The notes under the pieces: generated by a model
The model's database searches: none
What the model was told of the DNA's origin: nothing
The model's input: the letters and a program-made list of their open reading frames with translations, nothing else
DNA from: Carallia brachiata
Lineage: Eukaryota > Streptophyta > Magnoliopsida > Malpighiales > Rhizophoraceae
Assembly (NCBI GenBank): GCA_021464245.1
Contig: JADCRB010000156.1
Location: forward strand, 761,057-825,056
Reading direction: 5' to 3'
DNA: 64,000 bases
Position numbers and translations under genes: made by a program
Shown here: positions 1 to 11,859 of the stretch, in pieces
Numbering within the stretch: the first letter of the stretch is position 1
Layout: each line of letters starts with the position of its first letter

Positions 1-19
1 AATTAAAATAGATTTTTAA

Positions 20-434
20 TAGTAATAATTGTGAAAGAATGGTTACAAAGATTTTCAATGGTAATAATTGTGAAAGAATGGACATATAGCAAATTAATTA
101 AAAAGATGAACAATTTTACGAAGCTTTTTTTTTTGTTTTTATAAGAATTGAAGAGGTTTTCAATGGTAACAATTGCGAAAGAATGGTTACAAAAATTTTC
201 AATGGTAATAATTGTGAAAGAATTGACACGTAGCAAATTAATTAAAAAGATGAACAATTTTATGAAACTTTTTTTTGTTTTTATAAGAATTGAAAAGGTT
301 TTCAATAGTAATAATTGTGAAAGAATGGTTACAAAAATTTTCAATGGTAATAATTGTGAAAGAATGGACATGTAGCAAATTAATTAAAAAATGAACAATT
401 TTATGAAGCTTTTTTTTGTTTTTATAAGAATTGA
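20..434. repeat. Minisatellite, about 143-bp unit, about three copies
   Basis: A block containing the words GTAATAATTGTGAAAGAATGG and TAGCAAATTAATTAAAAA recurs near 81, 225 and 367, giving a period of 142-144 bp. Each unit holds two diverged copies of a roughly 38-bp subunit (TTTTCAATGGTAATAATTG and so on), so it is a higher-order repeat. Chance ORFs run through it on both strands because the period is close to a multiple of three; they have no family features and are not called as genes. The array may extend left of the window. Confidence 0.85.
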
Positions 435-605
435 AGAGAAAATTTATAAAAATGCTAAGTAGGACCTAGAATCAAGGAGAAATTTTTTCTAAACTTCTCT
501 TTTATACTAATTAAATAGATTCGTTTAATCTGATTTGTAAACACCTCTACTTGCAAATTTTTTAATAATGTATTGAGATTTTGGAAAGATACGCTACTGT
601 ATTGT

Positions 606-624
606 TATATATATATATATATAT
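606..624. repeat. (TA)n microsatellite
   Basis: An uninterrupted run of alternating T and A in AT-rich intergenic DNA. Nothing else is seen between the minisatellite and the TATA box at 1458. Confidence 0.8.
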
Positions 625-1457
625 TAATTATAAAAAAAAAAAGTTTTGACAACCTTGCATTGCATTTATTTTGTGGTACTAATATTGTGGGACACATAAT
701 TGCCAAAGACAACCTAAGTACTTACTTTGTTTCCAATAGCATCTTGCCTCGTGAGAAGTACACTTCTCTTGTCTGCCTAGTTATAATTCAACGTCGATTT
801 GCCTTCTAGATATTGAACATTTTCACTGACCAAGGAGCTCGCTTGAATGAAATCATTTATTAAAAATGTGCACGCCGGAAAAGTTTACAGATTTGATCAA
901 AATTGAAAAAAGCCAGCTCAAAGATTGGTTGCTGCAAACATACAGTAATTTTGTTTTTTCGCTTAAGTTTGAATAATAAGTCCTCAATTTTTAATTATTG
1001 GGTGTTTCCTTGAAAATAAAAATGACGAAAATTCTAGAATTATGTATCCATCCATAGAATTCGATCAAAAAAATGTGTCCATCCACAAAAGTAGCTCTGA
1101 TTATTTTTTAAGATTAAGAAAAGTTTAATAGACGAAAAATATATTTAGGAATAATTTTTTTCCTTACAATAATATGATAATAAGTAAGGGTGTTTGTTAT
1201 TTTTATTCATCTTATTTGTAAGTATAATTTATTTATGATTTTATCTCATAAAAATTTTTTTTTTATTTTTAATTTTAAACAAATCATTTATTACGTGAGT
1301 AAAATTATAAATGATTTTAAAAAATAAGATAACTTAAAAAATCTCCTTCAAATTATAACAAGAAAGAAGGGTGTTTTCGTACTTATATACGTGATTCTGA
1401 GGGCATAAATGTAACTTTGTAGTAACCGACCTATTCCAAGCCGCGCCCACTAATCTT

Positions 1458-1463
1458 TATAAA
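1458..1463 (+). promoter_or_regulatory. TATA box of the 1.5-7.6 kb transcription unit
   Basis: TATAAA sits in a CTTTATAAATTAAAAGG context about 30 bp upstream of the first sequence resembling a 5' UTR (purine-rich GAGAGGAAAAAGAGAGAAA and a GAAGAA run at 1540-1610). The promoter call is an inference from spacing and composition. Confidence 0.4.
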
Positions 1464-1489
1464 TTAAAAGGGCCTTCTCACAGATATGC

Positions 1490-4400
1490 CCGTTACAGAC
1501 GCTCCTCTGGTTTCTAGGACTTACGAGGAAACTCCCAAATAGAGAGGAAAAAGAGAGAAATAGAGAGGAAAGCGCTGAGGAAAGAAAGATAGAAGAAGAA
1601 GAAGAAGGGCTCTTTCTCAGATTTCATTTGGAAATTTCTAGTACAACTACAGAAAAATTCTTTTTCTCATTTTTAACAAGAACTATTTCTATTCTTTTTT
1701 TCTTGTTTCCTTCTTGAAAGTTTTTCTTTGATGAGACAACGGAGAAACTCCGATTCGTAGCAGAATCTTGATCCGGACAATGCTGGAATGTGATTGAGTT
1801 TCAAGATTCTCTTAATTTTCCTTTCAAGATTCGCATAACTCGATTTCAGTCTATAAGGTTTCTGTCTAGAAGCTAAAAACTTGAGACTTCTGATGCTATT
1901 TATGGTGAAAGAATCTTGTTCTGAACAAATTTTTAAATATAATATTTTTTGCTTTCAATATTATCTGTACATGGCTTTCAAGATTCGTATCTTATGGAAT
2001 CCATGACTGTAAGATAAGTGTTGATTTGTGAATCTTTGGCGTCTCCGATATTCAAACTATCTTGTATTATATTTAACAAAATTTTGGCGATTTTGAGTTT
2101 AGCAGGCCATATTCTTCGTCTAATTACTCTACCTTTCCTCGGATATTTGGAGATCGCATATGGGTAAGTCTCTGTAATTTGATCTTTATCCCTCTTCTTT
2201 TTCGTTTCTCTTCTTTTTCCTCTTCACTTTTTTTTAAGGAAGACATAATCATTACAAAGATTGTTCTGTTAAACTCTTAGCGCTCAAGTTTTCCTCATAT
2301 GCTTTGTTTGACAGGAAAAGCTATCGCACTGCTTGCGGTACAATGTACATCAGTCTTGCACTTTTGGTTCTATTTTTGTTTCTTTAGTGAGTGTTATTCT
2401 CGTATGTGTGTATGGGTGTGAGTTTTCAGCACAATAAGCTTAGTATAATTGCTTTTTTGTTTGATTTTCTTTTTTTTTTTATTCTGCCATCTGTTTGACT
2501 TATCAATTTATTATCCTATTCTTCGTTTTTCTTGTGCTTTCTGCTTTCCAGGTTGTGCTCGGTCTTTCGGGTGTTATATGCTCTGGTTATGCTTTCTGTC
2601 CTTTGATCTGTTGGCTTTTCAAGTGAAACAGTACTTAGATCTGCGTTAATTGCAGTAGAAGCAGTTAACCGGAGGCCAGTAGCATGAAGTTTATATCGGG
2701 AATTCACATTATAGTGTCTATATAGGGGAAATAGCGGATTTAGAGAGCGAGAAGTGCCTCTATCTGAAGAAATCATAGTCCATTTTAACACTCAAATGCA
2801 TGATTATAAGTGACCGCATTTGCTGAGAGAGAGTGAGTTAGCAGCACAAGAGTGAAAGCAATAGTGCCGCAACCTTTATAAATGCTTTACTTGAGAGAAT
2901 TCTATTCTTCATTTTTATATTGATTAGATTGGGGGTGATTTTTTAACAAAATTTATGGTCTTAAGAGGTCTGCCTCTCTTAACTCTTGCTATGCTGTGTT
3001 GGATTCATTTTCACAAAGAAACTGCAGTATAATGCATTCTTGTTCTTCTGTATATGGGAAAATTTTTTTATGGTATTAATTTTCTTATAAATTGTTTTTT
3101 TTTTTTTTTATGTTTTATCTTCTTTGTCAATGGACTAGAATGTAACTTTGGACCAAATAAAAATGGTGGTTGAAGTCTTAATTACTCCAGGTTGTCCAAG
3201 CAAAAAAAAAATGTTTGCTGTATTGAGCTATTTCGGTCTACATTAATAGTTTCCTCGACTTGTTATATTGATCGAATCGATATTTAATAAGGCCTAAGGG
3301 CACCTGAATGTTTTGATCATTTGATAGACAGATTGTTCCATTGAGATACTTATGTGGTGTCTAGGAGCTTTATTGTCTCTCCTCACTAACTTTGCAAGTG
3401 GCCTACCGGCTGAGCCACTTATCATCTTCCCCTATTGAGTTGACATATTCAGTTCACCACATAAAGATTCCTTCTAGTGATCTGAACCTCTGGTCAGGGC
3501 ATTCCCCATATCGGTGAGTAGTGAGTTCACAAAGTTATTTTTTTTATTTTTTTTTTTTGGTGATTTTACTGCGTTCCATATGGCTGAATTCTACAAAAGT
3601 TTCTATCCGTGTAGATTTTCACTCATAATAACACCTAGATCTCAAGGACTTTGCAGTACTCAGACAGTTTCTGTCACGGTTATTGAATGCATCAATTTGT
3701 TTGTAGGCTTGTATGTGGACAACAAATCAATGAATTGGTTGGATTGCCTAATTTCGATGTTTGGTCCACTCGTTCCACCTTATATCACTGTACTTAAACT
3801 ACTGTTGTCAAATAATTGTATAACACAGAGGATATTCTTAGCTGTATTGTCTGATGTTTGGTCCATACTTCTACTGGCTTTTCATGCGTTAAACTATACT
3901 TGAGGTAATAGGATTGTTGACTGCTTCTCATGCATTGAATTGCCTTCATCTTCTGAAGGTACTGAAGGAGTTTGTTTAGACTTTTCTTCTGTTTTGATTT
4001 TACATCTGTGTAAGACAGCATCAAGCATGTAGTGCCTACATTTTTCTGATGTTTTGTTTGCTCGATCCAATCAATCCATGAAGTGCAGGCATCTAGCAAA
4101 GAAGAGCCACGCAGGTGGGTGATAAATGAAGGTTACTTCCAGTTCTTCAGATCATGTCATCCGTATAGATTTAAGATTTATGTTTCTCTCAATACTGAGC
4201 TGCTAATATATTTGTTTTGCAGAAAGATGTGCAGTTGCATTGATTTTTCCCTTTATCTGCAAAATGATTCTGTCGCTTTCCGTGGGAAATTCATGCATTT
4301 ACTCTTGGATTTGCTGCATTTTCTTTGGCGAGTATTGTAAGTGTACTTGCTTCATTAATCTTGTGTTGGTCCTCACTTTTACATATTTTTTTTTTATTTT

Positions 4401-7400
4401 TTTTTTGTTCCGTATAGGTACTCTTGTATGACGATCAATTCTGATTGGATGATCTTCCTCTCATTTCCACCTTCAGGTTTAAGTCCTTCTTCTGATTGTC
4501 ATGCCCTCGGAAGAGTTGATTTCATTTAAAATTTTCCTTCTCATGTAGTGGTCATATTATCAGGATTATATTTTATCTCTGGGTTATTTATAGTTGATTC
4601 TGAATTTTACCATTTTCTTCTCAAGGACTGCAATCACAGGTATGAAATATTGCATCATCGTATTGTTACTCTTTCATCATTTTTCCTACCTTGCATCTCC
4701 TATGGCAGGTCTTATGCTTTTAGTAATGATCTTGAAAATTGTTTTTGATAGGATATTGAGGGGAAATAATTCACAGGAAGTACATGGTGATGCTATAGTT
4801 AATTGTGGTTTGCTGAAGGAAGGCCCTTTTTTCCCTAGTCTTCACTTAATGTAAGGCCTCTTCAGGTGGGGAAATTCAGCAACTTAAAGTTTTTGTGCAT
4901 ATGGTTTTATTGTCAATTTAACTTTTATGACCGAAACAACATGAAATAGCATACAACATTGTTAGATTCAAATTGAAACTTCCTTTATGGCATTTTAATT
5001 GGTGATGTTGTGATGCTTGCAATTTGAATGCATTAATTTTTTTTAGCAATCTTGCAAGTTCTGTTGGTGTCTGCATTGATGTATAGGTTTTGCATCATTA
5101 AATGACAGAAAGAAAAGAAAGCGATGCATGTTTTTTGAAGTTTTCTGACTAAGCTAAAACCACTTGGTCGTTATGATTTCTTGTGTTATATATGGGGCAT
5201 CCACCCATTTTGTCTTTCATCTATAAATGTATCTGAATTCTTTTTATCTTGGAATTTTAAGTTCTCTCATTTAGTTGTAATTCATTTTTTTCGATATTTT
5301 TCCTTCTATTAATGAGATACTACTAGTCACTGCAAAACCATTCCAACTGAAGTTCTACGGTATCCCATCCGTGAGAAACTTCATTGTTTTGGACTTTTTC
5401 TTGCAACTTCCTGCATTTGTTGCACTGATTATAGGTGATTGTTCGAGGGCTATTGCGTTAAAGTATCTTCATCTTCTGAAGGTTCTAACGAATGTATTTT
5501 TTTAAAGTATTTGTTCAGGTTTTAATTTTCTACATCAATTTAGTTTAATTGCCTTCCTCAAGTTTTTTGATATTCTCTATTTGTTCCGTGCAAGTGGAAA
5601 TGAAGTTAAGGCATCCGGAAAAGAAGGCCTAGACTGGTGGCTAAATGCACGAAGGTACCTCTTAGTTCTTATGTGTTTATGATTTATGTTTCTGCGTGCC
5701 GAGAACATTAGGACCTTTTAGGAGAAAGGCAAAGGGCAATCAAATTGTTGTTTGGACTTTTTTCCTGCAAGTTGCTGCATTTGTTGCACTAAGTAACTTG
5801 ACTTTATGCTTCTGTCGGGACTTTTTTTCTCTATTTTATTTTTTCGTATTTTCGTTCTTTTGCCTTCATCTTCTCATGTCTTGCCTACATTTTTCTGATG
5901 TTTTGAGTACTCGTTCCAACCAAGTCCATGAAGTGTAGACATCTAGCAAAGAAGAGCTGGGTTGCTGGTTAAATAAATGAAGGTTACTTCTGGTTCTTAA
6001 GATCATGCCATCCCTTTTGTTTAGACTTTTATCTCTCCAAGCAGAGCTGCTAATATATATATATATTTTTTTGCAGAAAGACAGGCAGTCGCGTTAATCT
6101 TTTTCCGTTATCTACAAAATGATTCCGTGGTTCTCTTTCTGGAGGAAGTTTATACATTTATTCTCGGATTTGCAGCAATTGCTTTGGCAAGTATTGTAAG
6201 TTTTCATACTTCTATTCTTTCTTTTGTGTTCTCCTCCATTTTACATGTTTTCATTCCCTATTTGTTTTGTTCCGCGTAAGCACTCGTACGACAATCGATT
6301 CTGGTTTGGATGACCTTCCTTACAGCTCTACCTTCAGGTTTGAGTCCTTATTGTTATGCTATCAGAAAATTTGATTTTATTTAAGAAGACTTTTCCTTTT
6401 CATTAGGGGCCAGACTATCAGGCTTGTGTTTTATTTCTGGGTTGTTTACAAATACAATTGATTCCGAATAACCTTGTCTCTCTTAAGGACTACAATCACA
6501 GGTATGAATTTTTGCATCATTGTCTTGTTACTCTTTCGTCATTTTTCCTGCCCTCCATCTCATATGTCATGTCTTGTGATTATAGTAATAATCTTGTAAA
6601 AGAGTAATTGATAGGGTATTGAGGGGAAATAATTTAGAGGAAGTTGAAAATGGTGCTAAATCTTGCCAAATTTGTCTTTTTGTCGTATTTTCCATCTCGT
6701 GTGGTGATTCTTATTGTTTTGCTAATGGTTGTGGACAATGATAAGTGATAGCAATTGAATGAGAGAGTATGATTTGGGGAAGTTGAAATGATGCAAGTAT
6801 CTTAGGTTTGTGGGAGGGAGTCTTTTTCTTCCCATTCAATTACAGTTGGTCCACTTAAGCTTGGAAATGATTCACTTTCATTTGAGTACATTTTTGTTTG
6901 CCTGTTACTGGGTTGATTTTTAATATCTTATGACGGAGACGCCTTAAAGTGTTTTAAATATCTGTAGATGCAATATTGCTACTTCCTTTGGAACCTTTTT
7001 ACTTGGTGGTGGCGTTGTAATTCATGCACATTTAAGTGCATTTAGGTTTCGTTGAATATTAGAAAGAAGAAGAGTTGCAGGTGACACAACTCCTTTATGT
7101 TTCGTCAGTTTGTCCTATCTTCCATCAGACGTGGCAGGCCTTATGGTTTTAGTAATGGTCTTGAAAACTGGTAAGATATAGCAGTTGAATGGAAAACAAT
7201 TTAGGGGAAATTGAGAGGAGGCTATCACAGTTTGGGGAAAAAGGTATTTTCTTTGATTACAATTGGGTCCTCTTGAAATTGGAAAATATTGCCACTTTAG
7301 TTATGCTAATGTGTGTTTTACTGTACATTTGGTCGATGCAAATAGTTAAACACTTTCTTGGTTTCTAATTTTAAACTTTCTTTGAGACAACTTACTTGGT

Positions 7401-7620
7401 GTTGTTTTAATGCTTGCAGGTTAAATTCATTGATTTCTCTTTTGGCAATGTTGTATGTAAAGTGTTCAAAAGGAGAAGCAAAAAAAAAAAGGAGAGAGAT
7501 GCAATGTGAGATGGAGCCATTGTTGAAGTTTACCGATGAAGCTGAAATTGGGTCTGGTAACATCTAAAAGAACGAAGAGGTATATAAACATCTATAATTC
7601 TCTTTTGCCACTGTGGGAGA
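1490..7620 (+). other. Unrecognised spliced transcription unit, possibly coding, ncRNA or pseudogene
   Basis: I do not recognise the product. A TATA box, a leader-like purine tract and a strong donor (ATGG|GTAAGT, about 2165) followed by an acceptor at 2314 suggest a spliced transcript. Joining them opens a short hydrophobic ORF starting MGKAIALLAVQ that stops after about 25 codons. Exon-like pieces bounded by AG and GT then recur: a 45-bp piece reading ASSKEEPRRWVINE at 4090 with relatives at 5611 and 5939, and a hydrophobic piece after CAG at 4223 with a relative at 6077. A last piece at 7421-7567 reads as a C-terminus ending in TDEAEIGSGNI. No continuous long frame can be built, and one relative has an in-frame stop. 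It could be a real small membrane-protein gene with indel errors, a lncRNA, or a decayed tandem duplicate. Confidence 0.3.
3925..6640 (+). repeat. Tandemly duplicated exon-like modules
   Basis: Copy A (about 3940-4800) and copy C (about 5850-6640) share many blocks in the same order: TGCCTACATTTTTCTGATG, CATCTAGCAAAGAAGAGC, ATGAAGGTTACTTC, TGCAGAAAGA, a hydrophobic exon ending in AAGTATTG or GAGTATTG before GTAAGT, CTGCAATCACAGGTATGAA or its variant, and a final GATATTGAGGGGAAATAAT. A partial copy B (about 5385-5660) holds only the TTGCAACTTCCTGCATTTG and WWLNAR parts. Further fragments of the last block occur near 6720-6790 and 7130-7210. Copies differ by substitutions and indels, so the duplication is old. 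Splice-like borders are kept better than reading frames. Confidence 0.7.
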
Positions 7621-8491
7621 TCTAATTCAAGTTTTTCCTGGTCACAGTGTGATGGTAGAATAACTCGACTCAGAACAAAAATAGCAAGTTGTTCAGCACA
7701 AAGGATTGATAAGTTTTTGTTTTTGTTTTTTTTTTTACTTTTTTACACTTAAATCAACTAATTAAAAAAAATAATTAAAAAAATCATAAATTCGAACAAT
7801 CCACCTCTTACTTACTTACATGTAAAAGGATTGGGCAAGTTATTTGAAGAATAATCAACTAATTATAATTTGCGGAACTCACATTAGAAAAAAAAAATGG
7901 TAAAAGAATCTTGCAATGGTGTTACGTCCTGAAGAAGCATCTCTTTTGAATTTCTTCTATTTCCTTATTGTTTGCAATTGTATTCAGCTGCAAATGGGGG
8001 GTTGGTGTTTGAGTTGTATTGAGAAAAGTACGTGGACCGTTAGATTAGGAATTAGGAGCACGTGTTGTTTGCCATTGACATCATTAATAGATTAATAACC
8101 TTGGTAAAAACGGTGCGTTTTACTAAATGGGTTGTTAATTCGGTTAATGATTCTGTTAATGGTTGTTAATAAAGGTCAAGTTGTAAAAAGAAAATTCTCA
8201 AGAAATAGAATAACAGAATTTTTCTTTCCTTTTCTCTCTCTCTCTCTCTTACTCTCTCTTCTCTGCTTCTTACTCCCTTTCTTCCCGAATCTTCCTCACG
8301 AACCCTCATAAGAAGAGGTTTCAACCCTAATTTCGAGGAATTACTCTCTGGTTCCTCACAAATGGCATCCCGAACTGAAAAACGACGCAGTTGAAGAGAC
8401 AGAGGCATGCTGCACAAATAATTTCTTTTGCCGACTGCCGACTGCCAAGTGCCTAGTGACCCCGTCCCAGGTGATTAGACAGACGGCCGAC

Positions 8492-10037
8492 ATGAAGGGA
8501 GCCGGCGGAGACGACGACGAAGGGCCGTCGTGTGGGACTATGAGGACAGTTTCTCGGCATCTTTTCGGTGACGATCTGGGCAAACCGGCCTTCTCTATCT
8601 CCATAATCGAGGTTCTCAATACTCACTCAATTCCCTGAAGATAATAATAATAAATAATAATAATAATAATAATATACAGCATCTAAATATGAAGAAAATT
8701 TTTTGCTTCCTCGTTTTATTTTTTTGTTTAAATGCTGTTATTGTTGGTTCTTGAGCTCAGAATATGAAGGAAGAATACGGGCTGTTCGTTTGGCCGTGCA
8801 GCGTAATCTTGGCCGAGTATCTTTGGCAACATAGATCGCGTTTTCCTGGGGCCAGCGTTGTCGAGGTGTTTCTTTATTCATTTTCCACGAAGTTCACTAA
8901 TTTTAGCTTTTTTTTTTTTTTGTGTAATTTTCCATAAATTGTCTACTAAAAATTTGCACTTTTTTTTGTAGCTTGGGGCCGGTACTTCCTTGCCTGGATT
9001 GGTGGCTGCCAAGTTGGGCTCGGACGTGACGCTTACCGACGACTCAAATAGACCAGAGGTAATCTGCTCCTGCAACCAATTTGCTTAATATACATTGTTT
9101 TATGTTGTTTTATCTTTGATGGGTCAAGTGATTTTTTGGTGTATTTTGGTGGGATTTCTTTGTTTTCTTCATTCATTCTTCAATATTCTTGCTTTCCATA
9201 GTGTTTACTGATTTGGACCACCAGGTGCTGGAGAATATGAGAAGAGTGTGTGATCTGAATAACCTCCATTGTATGGTAAACTGTTACTTTAATGCTTCTT
9301 CCTTTTCCTTGTTTGAATTTGATAATTGCTAGCTATTTAGGACACCCAGTTGGATTTTGTAGGTGGTAGGCTTGACATGGGGGGTTTGGGATGCGTCCAT
9401 ATTCGGTTTAAAGCCAAATTTTGTTCTTGGTGCTGACGTCCTTTATGATGCAAGTGGTAATGTCAACTGCTTTTTTCCTTTCATTTTCAAATTTCTCCTT
9501 TTAGTTTGGTTTTAGCATTAGAGGCGAATTGAAATGTTGAATTTGTTTTTGATGCTAAGCCTTTGACGACCTCTTTGCCACTGTCACATTCCTGCTGCAA
9601 AGTTCTCCAGGATCTGTTTTCATAACCACTTATCATAACCGAAGGTACTTCTTCACAATTTTGATCAAATCCTTCCTCTTGGCTTTCTCTACTAGTTTGC
9701 TCGCGTCAATAACAACATTGGTTGTTCTGATCAAAGCTTTGTTTATTTTCTTATCTTAATGATTTGAAGTGGGCATCATCTTATTGAATTCTTGATGGTG
9801 AAGTGGGGATTAAAGTGTGTGAAGCTTCTTGATGGTTTCTCTTTCATGCCATCCCACAAGGCATTAAAGCTAAGTGGCAACATTCAATTGGCAGAGATCA
9901 CATTAAGCACCAAAGAAGCTGAGGTAATTAGCAGTCGTAGATTAAAATCTGGTAATACATCTAGTGCTGCATATTTTTGGCTGAAAGGAGAAACCTTGCG
10001 TATTGCATTTCCATGGTTTGGACTTATAAATGCTTGA
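8492..10037 (+). CDS. METTL23: Methyltransferase-like protein 23 (METTL23) homolog
   Basis: Seven exons: 8492-8611, 8761-8865, 8972-9058, 9225-9275, 9363-9456, 9560-9644, 9770-10037, all GT-AG, frames joining exactly; about 269 residues. It is a seven-beta-strand SAM-dependent methyltransferase of the METTL21/METTL23 group, which methylates proteins such as histones in animals; the plant substrate is not known to me. Motif I (VVELGAGTSLPGL) spans the exon 2/3 junction, the acidic strand-2 residue is in TLTDDS, and the post-I to motif IV region is FVLGADVLYDAS, followed by VFITTYHNRS. ATG 8492 is the first ATG in frame. The last 38 residues after KEAE look unlike the family; GAG|GTAATT at 9923 could be a donor, so the true C-terminus may lie downstream. 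Confidence 0.88.
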
Positions 10038-11859
10038 AAGTGAGAAAGAAAACGAAGATAATTAACTATCAACATCCTCCTGAAACACTGGTAATGGAAC
10101 TGTCAAAATTGTCAAATAGATTGCCGTTGAAGTCAAAATTATTAGAGCATCAGATGGTGACCCCAGAAAACCAGAAACAGAAAGAAGTGCAGTGTTTCCT
10201 TCTTCTACTTTTTTTTCTTTTAACACACCTTCTTCTACTTATTTCGTATCCTTTTTCCTTTTTTTTTTTTCATTTTCATGGGACTGTAGAAATAAAACTT
10301 CAATCCCTGATTACAGTTATATGCCTTTTTGTTCATACAGATCGGTCCTGAAGATTTATGAAGTCAAGTTTTCGGTAAGCAACCGGTAGCCTAATTGTGA
10401 TATTAATTGAGATGCCAATTTTAGTATGGGCTCCACTCTATAGCTTAAGCCAGGCACATAATTCATTTAATAATATCTAACAATTTATTTGTTTTGTTTT
10501 AATTTTAATTATTTAACGGTGTATATTATTTCGATCATATTTAAGGAATCTTGTCAACTATTTCATTTGTTTTTTACAATGTAAATTCTTTGAAAAATGA
10601 CGTGTACTACGATAAATAATACAAAAAACAGTTATTTATATTATATATTGTGGTACGCTTATCTTTTTAGGAGTTCCTATTCAACGTATACACTTGGACC
10701 ATGAAATCACGAGTCTACAAAGTTTTCCCTTTACCTTATCATAAAACAACTATAATCATTGATTTGTTCCCTCCAAATTATCGGTTTATCTTTATTTTCT
10801 TGTTGATAATTCTCTTAGTATTTCATTATAGAATCTGACTCTGAATCAGGTTGAAGCTTAAGACAATCCTATTCTCTTAGTATTTCAACTATGTGTGAAA
10901 AATACCTTTTCAATTTATTGTGCAATCTGAATTCTGAACAAGCATTATGTTTTGGCATGGTGGAAAAGCAAGACTATCTCTATAAGTTTCCCGTGCTTTC
11001 CCAAATGGCACGTGATTTGTTAGCTCCACAACGATATCCACGGCTGTATCCTAGGTCTTCCAAAACGGCACGTGTTTTATTAGATCCAAGCCTCCAACGA
11101 TATTCTCGACTGCTGTATCCAAGTCCTGGTTTAGTTTAGGAGATAGGATGTTGAATGAAGAAAAAATGGAAATAAATGGGGAAACATCGGGAATGTTCAT
11201 ATGCCTAAAAATGAAAGATTGGCTTGAGTTCTTTAGGAGACATTTTATTGTAGAGGTCTTGGTTCAAATTTGAAAACGGAGAGTGAGATTAATGGGATGA
11301 GAAAGTTATTCTTATTGTGAAGTTCATGGTCCAATGGGAATGGATCAAAAGGAAAAAAGATAGGCTTGATGCCCAGATGGATTGCAAGATCCAGGAGAAG
11401 ACGATTGTTGTTGGAATGAATCATCATGCAGTGGAATGTAACGCAACAATGATGACATTGCCATCGTTAGATTAGATTTGAAATTTATTTGAAAAGCTTG
11501 GAACTAATGAATTTATTGTGGGGTGATTCTGCTCCACAAAGTAACAGCAATTAGAAAGTGCCTTCATTTCTTGAAAGATTTAAGCTTTGTTGTTTGAGAA
11601 TATGTACAAAGATTCACATGAGTCTCTTTCATCTCATGTCATTACAGGGGGAAAAAAAAGAGTCCTATAACGCATAATTTAAGCAAACAATAGCCTTAAA
11701 AATTGAAAATAAAAATGAAAATAAATAAGCTGGTATCCAGGCTCTTACTAACCATACGCTACAAAATGGAGTATCATCAAAATGGCACTTCTTTATGGTG
11801 CAACAATGCCATTTTTAAGATGATTTTCTAGTTTTTTTTTTCTTTTTTTTCCTTGAAGC
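10038..11859. other. Intergenic, with a hAT transposase relic
   Basis: Apart from the transposase fragment at 10930-11140, I see only AT-rich sequence. It probably includes the 3' UTR of the METTL23-like gene and, near 11700-11859, the 3' UTR of the minus-strand small gene. No other coding pattern was found on either strand. Confidence 0.5.
10930..11140 (+). pseudogene. hAT transposase C-terminal (dimerisation) domain relic
   Basis: The translation contains FPVLSQMARDLLAP, which matches the hallmark of hAT transposase C-terminal dimerisation domains (W-W-K ... YPxLSxMARDxLA). One frame away and immediately upstream it reads AWWKSKTISISFP, so the W-W-K part has been split off by a frameshift. 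After LLAP the family continues with an IST-containing stretch, and a frame-shifted ISTAVS follows here. The MAR-like to ISTAVS-like segment is then repeated in diverged form (KTARVLLDPS, then FSTAVS), so the relic was tandemly duplicated internally. No rest of the transposase, terminal repeats or target duplication is visible nearby. This is a dead fragment. Confidence 0.6.

Noticed and set aside
3..375. ORFs of 122 and 75 codons through the minisatellite
   Set aside because: They arise from the repeat unit and are made of repeated low-complexity residues; no family and no promoter.
2516..2791. Minus-strand 91-codon ORF
   Set aside because: No recognisable features; lies antisense within the unrecognised transcription unit.
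11245..11427. Minus-strand 60-codon ORF downstream of the hAT relic
   Set aside because: No motifs and no splice context.
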